From Hyposmocoma kahamanoa (lineage: Eukaryota > Arthropoda > Insecta > Lepidoptera > Cosmopterigidae), in NCBI RefSeq assembly GCF_003589595.1, contig NW_020653718.1, positions 3,046,730-3,110,729 of the forward strand: 64,000 bases of DNA. The letters are read 5' to 3'. How positions within the stretch are numbered: the first letter of the stretch is position 1; each line of letters begins with the position of its first letter. The position numbers were made by a program, and so were the translations under genes. The notes below the pieces were generated by a model. That model worked only from the letters and a program-made list of their open reading frames with translations, did no database searches and was not told where the DNA came from. This document shows positions 58,683 through 64,000 of the stretch, piece after piece.

Positions 58683-58896
58683 CAGGCGAGGGAGTAGGCC
58701 ATATTCCTTGGAGGACTGGCCCAAAGCTTTGGTTATGAGCCTTCTTCGACATGTAGGTTTCATCACGATATTTTCCTTCACTGAAAAGCTCATCGTAAAT
58801 TTCGCATACAAATTCCGAGAAACTCTGGAGCACGGATTCGAACCCACGGCCTCTGCTTGAGAGGCGGTAGGTCAAACAATTAGGCTACCACAGCTT
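58683..58896 (-). repeat. SINE-C, fullest copy
   Basis: On the - strand: CTGTGGTAGCCTAATTGTTT (A-box-like), CTACCGCCTCTCAAGCAGAG, CGTGGGTTCGAATCCGTGCT (B box), TCGGAATTTGTATGCG, CAGTGAAGGAAAATATCGTG, ATGAAACCTACATGTCGAAG. A common lepidopteran tRNA-derived type. Confidence 0.78.
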
Positions 58897-59431
58897 TTTA
58901 AAAACTGAGAAACCTATGAAAGGTTTCCTTCACAATCCGATCGAAGGAATTTTCCTTTGTTTTTCTAAACTTTCTGTCAGTAATAACAACAAAGCAGCGA
59001 AGAAATACATGAATGAAGTATATGAATATCATGGTATTTATTGAATATATTAAATTATATTCAATATGTTTCTTTGCATTCCACAATTATGCAAGGCGTT
59101 ACATAGTACAAAGATCACATAATGGACTGCTTCGGGCACAACGAAGTAGAAGGGAAAAGGATAATAATAAAGTTTATTGACCAAACATGATTACATTAAT
59201 TTGCATTTACTTTATTTAACTATGTTACATAATTCTTTTCTACCAGTGATTTCTCGCGGTCTAGTCCAGTAACTTACATTTACGGTACACAACTAAGTTA
59301 AATAGGTTCAAGGGGTTTTAAAAATAAGTATTTACATAATTTATAAACATCCTTGTGCTTAAGTAGGCTATTGTCAAATTTACTTGGAACTATATATAAA
59401 TAAACAATAAATAATAATAATAATAATAATA

Positions 59432-59638
59432 ATAACGCACACATTCTACATAGCCCCGCACTAGGGAAACCCTGTGTCGCGGGTGCCATGGACACACACA
59501 TAGACAACCACAAATTACACCCAAACTCACGAGATAAATAAATGTAGGCCATACAAATATTTCTCCCGGCCCGGGAATCGAACCTGGGACATCTGCGTGG
59601 CAGTCCGGCATGGTAACCGTTAGGCCACAGAGGCAGTA
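59432..59638 (-). repeat. SINE-A, full length, with (ATA)n tail
   Basis: CATAGCCCCGCACTAGGGAA, ACCCTGTGTCGCGGGTGCCA, CCGGCCCGGGAATCGAACCT (B box reversed), GGTAACCGTTAGGCCACAGA (A box). An AATAATAAT array (about 59409-59433) is its 3' tail. Confidence 0.87.
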
Positions 59639-59714
59639 ATAAATATTAGACAACATTACACATATCTTGTTAAGTAGCCAAAGCATTTGTCGGCAACAAC
59701 GACGGTACCGCAAA

Positions 59715-59805
59715 TACCCAGACTAGAGAAAATATAGAAATGTTACTTTCTACATTGACCCGGCCGGGGATCGAACCTGAGACCTCAGAGATGGCGACAC
59801 TATGA
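59715..59805 (-). repeat. tRNA-like SINE fragment
   Basis: CCCGGCCGGGGATCGAACCT (B box reversed) with TACCCAGACTAGAGAAAATA beside it. Related to SINE-B or another head; the A-box part is lost. Confidence 0.45.
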
Positions 59806-60324
59806 AAATTCTTCTTTCTTTCTTCTTTCTTCTTAAATATGATAAGTAAATTATGTCCATTGGTGCTGTAAGAGCTATGTGATTCGTAGTTATTATAAAT
59901 TTAAAGGCACTAAATAAAGCTTAATGAGGTCACATGTGTGAGCCAAGTTATCTAAACAGGAAATAATTAGAATTTTTATCTAGACATATTAAAGCTCTCT
60001 TTAATCTTTTATAATGGCTATTCGCTACGGTTTTTACAGCTTTTCAGCGCACTTAAATTATTTTGTAACTTTAAGGGTGGCAATAAATTTTCTTGGAGAA
60101 ATTATTTGCCGTGATTTCTGCTACAAACTTTGTTACTTATGTATATATTATCTATACTTAATAATTAACTTAGTATTTACAAGTATTAACTTAAATGAAT
60201 TTCAAATACTGTACGTAGTACATATATATATAATAATATGCTTGTATGTTGAGCTACACCAGAAGAAGTAATAGATAGGGTAGGTTAATAGTTCTGTGTG
60301 AAATTCCGAAATCATCGACAAGTT

Positions 60325-60565
60325 TCTTTTTTTTTGGTATGTAAGTTACGCGACAACTCATTAGTGAATCGATTTGACGATTTTTGTTCTTATTGGAAAG
60401 AGGGTACTTCAGTATTGGTCCCATTTCAATTTGAAGAAAATATTCCACCTCTAAGGGTGGCAAACTAGGGGATGAATTCAGTTTCGCGCACTTTCCAGTA
60501 CACGATATCAATAAAACTTAGCAAATACGTATAATTCCACGAAGTTTTGAGGTTTGTTTTTTTGG
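60325..60565 (+). repeat. LR4 copy, 5'-shortened
   Basis: ATTGGAAAGAGGGTACTTCA, GTATTGGTCCCATTTCAATT, AAGGGTGGCAAACTAGGGGA, TCAATAAAACTTAGCAAATA, ATTCCACGAAGTTTTGAGG. Confidence 0.8.
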
Positions 60566-61845
60566 TACTCTTTTGTAAATTTTTGAAGTGTAACTTGCAA
60601 TTATTTCAAAATATTCGTAACTGTAAGTGAAAATTTAATTATCTGCATAATTTGCCTTCTATAATCTTTTCATACTAGTCTTTCGCGCTACGTACACCAG
60701 CCTTTTCAAGAATACGGAAGAAATGAGTTATATACAAATAAATGTTACATTTATATCTAAAGTTACAATTTAGCAACCCTAAAACAGCTTAAAAGGTCAT
60801 TGCCCCCAGTTCATTAAGAATACAAGTAATTAAAAATTGGTTATAAAAATCAACATGGTCAAATATGCAAATGCTGTCGAAATCTGATTTATTTTTTGCT
60901 CCACACCAACTACTAGCTTAGTCATCTAAGTCGGTTGGGAGTTTAATATATTTTTACTGCTCTTTTGTACGAAAATTGGTATCGTAACTATCACAGAACA
61001 ATAAATACAGTAGAAGTGCTTAGTTGGCGTGACACGTGCGCGAACAGTACGTGGAATTCCACATAGTGAAGCTCAGTCCACAATTTTCGTTTTGTAATTG
61101 CGATCGTGTCAATGATCTCGCGCAAAACCTCGAAAATCGTAGAAAATGCCTTAATTTGCTACTTTGGAGCATAAAAATGATGAATATATTATATTATCCA
61201 TGGTGGTGTTTCGTGTCATCGTTAAGTCTTATTACATTTAATTTTAATAGTTTTTCAATTTTCTGTTTTTTGAACAAATAAATAAACATCTCGAATACGA
61301 CGTCGTTCAGCTATTAACCGCTAGATAGCAGCACATTGATTGAAATTTCATTTATAAATATACAAAATCAAAACGTCGTAACTTGCAATAATAGTTATTG
61401 TACTTTCAACAATATGCGAAAACAGTAAAGTTGAAATTATATTAACAGTCCAGAATTTGTTATATCTTGAGTGACGTCTCATGTGAGTTTTGGCAACGCC
61501 GGTTCTGATAGTAATCGATGTAACTACCCACACCATGATACGGAAGCTCAATGTCGGTTTAAGTTAATAAACCTTTTCGTGGACCGGGGATATCCTAGCT
61601 AGCGTGATGAACCCAAAAGTCACTCTTTGAAGAAGACCCGTACTCTACAGTATTTGAGTAGATACAGGTCCAGCTGCAGAAAATGGTATACGACGCAAAT
61701 ACCGTATTATTATCAGTTGCGAGCTGTTGGCAGAGGTCTTTGCTAATGCGTTAGACACGAGTTGATACCCTTGATATATTTTTTCTAAAAATAAGTCAGA
61801 GATACACACTTGGTCACAATCTCGAAATACAGATGTTACGGTACT
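60566..61845. other. Intronic DNA, nothing firmly recognised
   Basis: AT-rich sequence. A - strand frame at 61645-61869 (with QVCISDLFLEKIYQGYQLVS) reads slightly protein-like but matches no family I know and has no splice context I trust. Confidence 0.5.
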
Positions 61846-61847
61846 AA

Positions 61848-62050
61848 GTGACAGGAGTTGCAGTGCCACTCAGAGCTTTAAATCGCAAAGATCTGAGGGG
61901 TACTGCCACTGCACCTGTCACCTTGAGACCTTGAGACCACCTTCAAATCTGGAACGCAGTAATGCTCACATTACTGCTTGGCGGCAGAAATAGGTTGTGG
62001 CAGTGCTTCCCTGGACGAACTTTTTCACAACCAGTTTTACTGCTGCTAAA
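61848..62050 (+). repeat. LR5 copy
   Basis: AGTTGCAGTGCCACTCAGAG, TTTAAATCGCAAAGATCTG, GGGGTACTGCCACTGCACCT, GCAGTAATGCTCACATTACT, GCTTGGCGGCAGAAATAGG, TTCCCTGGACGAACTTTTTC. The CCTTGAGA unit is duplicated. Confidence 0.8.
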
Positions 62051-64000
62051 GTGCCTGTTTGTTCTTGGTACTTTTAACATAATACATAATAGCCTAAGTT
62101 TCCTATCGGCCAGTTGTGAATTGCAATTATGCGTCTCAACTCGGAAGAGATGCAGTTTCCGATCGGGAGAGGCAATCCAAAACCAAGCTGCTAATCGAGA
62201 TATATCAATCGAGGTCTACCTCTCCCCACAATTCAACATCCATCATTTCTGCATGACCAAATCATGGAATCATTCCCTTTTCTGTCCTGGTCATTATATT
62301 ATCTTTCACACCACAACGCTCTCTTACTACAAGTTCCGCATTTTGTTTTTAAGAGGATATTTTTAAAAGTATAGTAGATATAAAAACAGTAATTATATAT
62401 AAACAATTCTTTTCAGATATACTGGCTGTCATATTTATTGCAGTCGAGGCGTCATTATCTGACATACACAGGTGCGGAAGCTATTTATAAAAACTTGTTT
62501 TAATTTTGCTTTATTTGTGATTACGTCTATCTTTTCCAAACAAATGTATCTCCATTTAGTATAGCCATTGTTACTGTTACCTTCAAGTGGCGTATATACA
62601 AGAACAATATTATTGTTATGTTTGTTTGTAGTTTTTTTGTATGTAACGGTGTTGGCATTCAATTAAATATTATATACAAAATGGGTGTGACCGTAACCGA
62701 TTATACTGTTATGATGAGGTTTATGATGGAGTGAATCTTTTATATGTAGGTATAATCAACAACCCATGACGAAAGGACTGTCACTCTTTTCTTCTCTATG
62801 TTTTTGAACCTTCTTCAACAAGCAAGTTTCATTACAATGTTTCCCTGCGTCGTTAGCTTACAGGTGTTGATACGAAAAAAAATACAAATGTACATAACAT
62901 AGAAATTAAAGTCTCCTACTTTGCTAACATCACGTTACCCTGAATCCAATACTTAAAAATTCGTGATTTTTGTTTTTTTTAAACACTTTGACTCAATTGT
63001 CCATAAAATTCATTATAACATTTTCAATTTGTAGTAGGAAATTAAGTTACCTATTTTGTATTCTGCACTATAATCTTTTACCAGTAGTAAACGTATATAA
63101 CATAGAATTATGGTTACCACGGGAAAGCTTCAATAACTAATTACTCATGTTAAATAGTAAAATTTATTACCCACTTCCTATATTGTATAATAAACTTTAT
63201 GGGTGGCATTGGACGTAAAAAGCGACAGGATATTAACGCTGTAAGGTGGTTTTTATGGGCGTTTACGCTAAATGTTAAGTTACCGCTGTATTTAATTCAA
63301 AAAGTCAAATTTAACGGATATCTTTTGTGACCGACAAGCTATGACCGCTTAGTTAAACGAACGGTTAACATGTTTGTAATTACATTTTAAAGACCACTAA
63401 AACGATATCAAAAAAGACATTTTGTTTATATTGAATGGGTTTTGGTTTGTCCACAATCTACCTGATAGAAAATGAAGACTCAGAAGAGCATGATCATCTG
63501 AGAGATGTTCGTTTATTTCACCATGGTATTTACAGCTCTATCGACAATCTTGGTTATATAGGTCCAATTTAAGGGGTTGCACCAAGATTTATGCCGTAGG
63601 CTTACCTCGTATGCTTTCTGCCGGAAGATCTTTGTATTCTCATTTCCTGGTGAGAGAAAGAAGAGCGACCACGACAGATACAATTTTCCGTTGCTCTTCT
63701 TTCTCTTCTATTATATAGGCTTAGTTAGAAATATAGTTCCGGTATTTTTTCCCAACTTTTATAATCCGACTCTTGCGCAAGTGGCATAATCCTAACAAAC
63801 TGGCCGTTAATCTGGCTCGACCAGTTGTCTTGCTGAGTCGTTGACAATTTGACATAGATCACACCCACGACCGGACAATGACAAAAAATGTAATAAAATT
63901 TGTAACTGTTCTTTGATATATTTATGAATATTATTGTCTGTAAATGATTTTTCGATACCGTTCTACTATCGGATGCAGGCGATGATAAATAAAATGAAAA

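Larger units (their letters stand above)
43677..64000 (-). other. ds: ds upstream intron (over 20 kb), no ds exon recognised
   Basis: The missing N-terminal exon must end in phase 0 and lies beyond 64000, unless a very short exon was missed. The stretch is AT-rich and carries the repeats listed below. I see nothing recognisable at about 43700-45900, 50900-52800 and 62400-64000. Confidence 0.6.

Noticed and set aside
58510..58875. 121-codon - strand frame
   Set aside because: It runs through the SINE-C repeat and low-complexity AT-rich DNA; the protein-like part is just translated repeat.
61645..61869. Protein-like - strand frame (…VCISDLFLEKIYQGYQLVS…)
   Set aside because: No family recognised and no convincing splice sites; could be a decayed transposon but I cannot support a call.

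Overview
This is an insect nuclear genome window, most likely from a lepidopteran (moth or butterfly). The DNA is AT-rich, genes have GT..AG introns, the two genes are animal genes, and the introns are packed with tRNA-derived SINEs and interspersed repeats of types I associate with Lepidoptera. The order-level assignment is inference; I cannot name a species.

There are two convergent genes. On the + strand, six exons between 1 and 3645 encode the last 302 residues of an excitatory amino acid (glutamate/aspartate) transporter; its 5' part lies left of the window. On the - strand, fourteen exons between 43676 and 6312 join in frame into 2763 residues of the giant cadherin Dachsous (ds). This covers about 22 extracellular cadherin repeats, the single membrane span and the full cytoplasmic tail. 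Every exon junction was checked for GT/AG sites and codon phase and all fit. The signal peptide and first repeats lie beyond position 64000.

Layout: 1-3645 transporter 3' half; 3646-6311 convergent intergenic space with 3' UTRs and a perfect 19-bp-arm hairpin; 6312-14706 compact ds exons (membrane span, tail and about 15 repeats) with small introns; 14707-18053 a repeat-poor intron; 18054-23020 four small ds exons; 23021-40374 a 17-kb intron; 40375-43676 two ds exons; 43677-64000 more than 20 kb of intron or upstream sequence with no recognisable ds exon.

The large introns record layered transposon insertion: three or four tRNA-derived SINE families (called SINE-A to SINE-D here), two common interspersed repeats (LR4, LR5), LINE 3' tails and reverse-transcriptase relics, a P-element-like THAP transposon remnant, a palindromic MITE, and Penelope-like element pieces with a GIY-YIG endonuclease relic. 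Several insertions are nested, some with readable target-site duplications. The transporter clears glutamate at the plasma membrane and Dachsous acts in planar polarity and Hippo signalling; nothing suggests they work together, they are simply neighbours. I found no CRISPR array, operon, rRNA or functional tRNA gene. The most unusual signals are the Penelope-like insertions, the THAP element, a stop-free 84-nt ds intron and the degenerate calcium linkers of ds.
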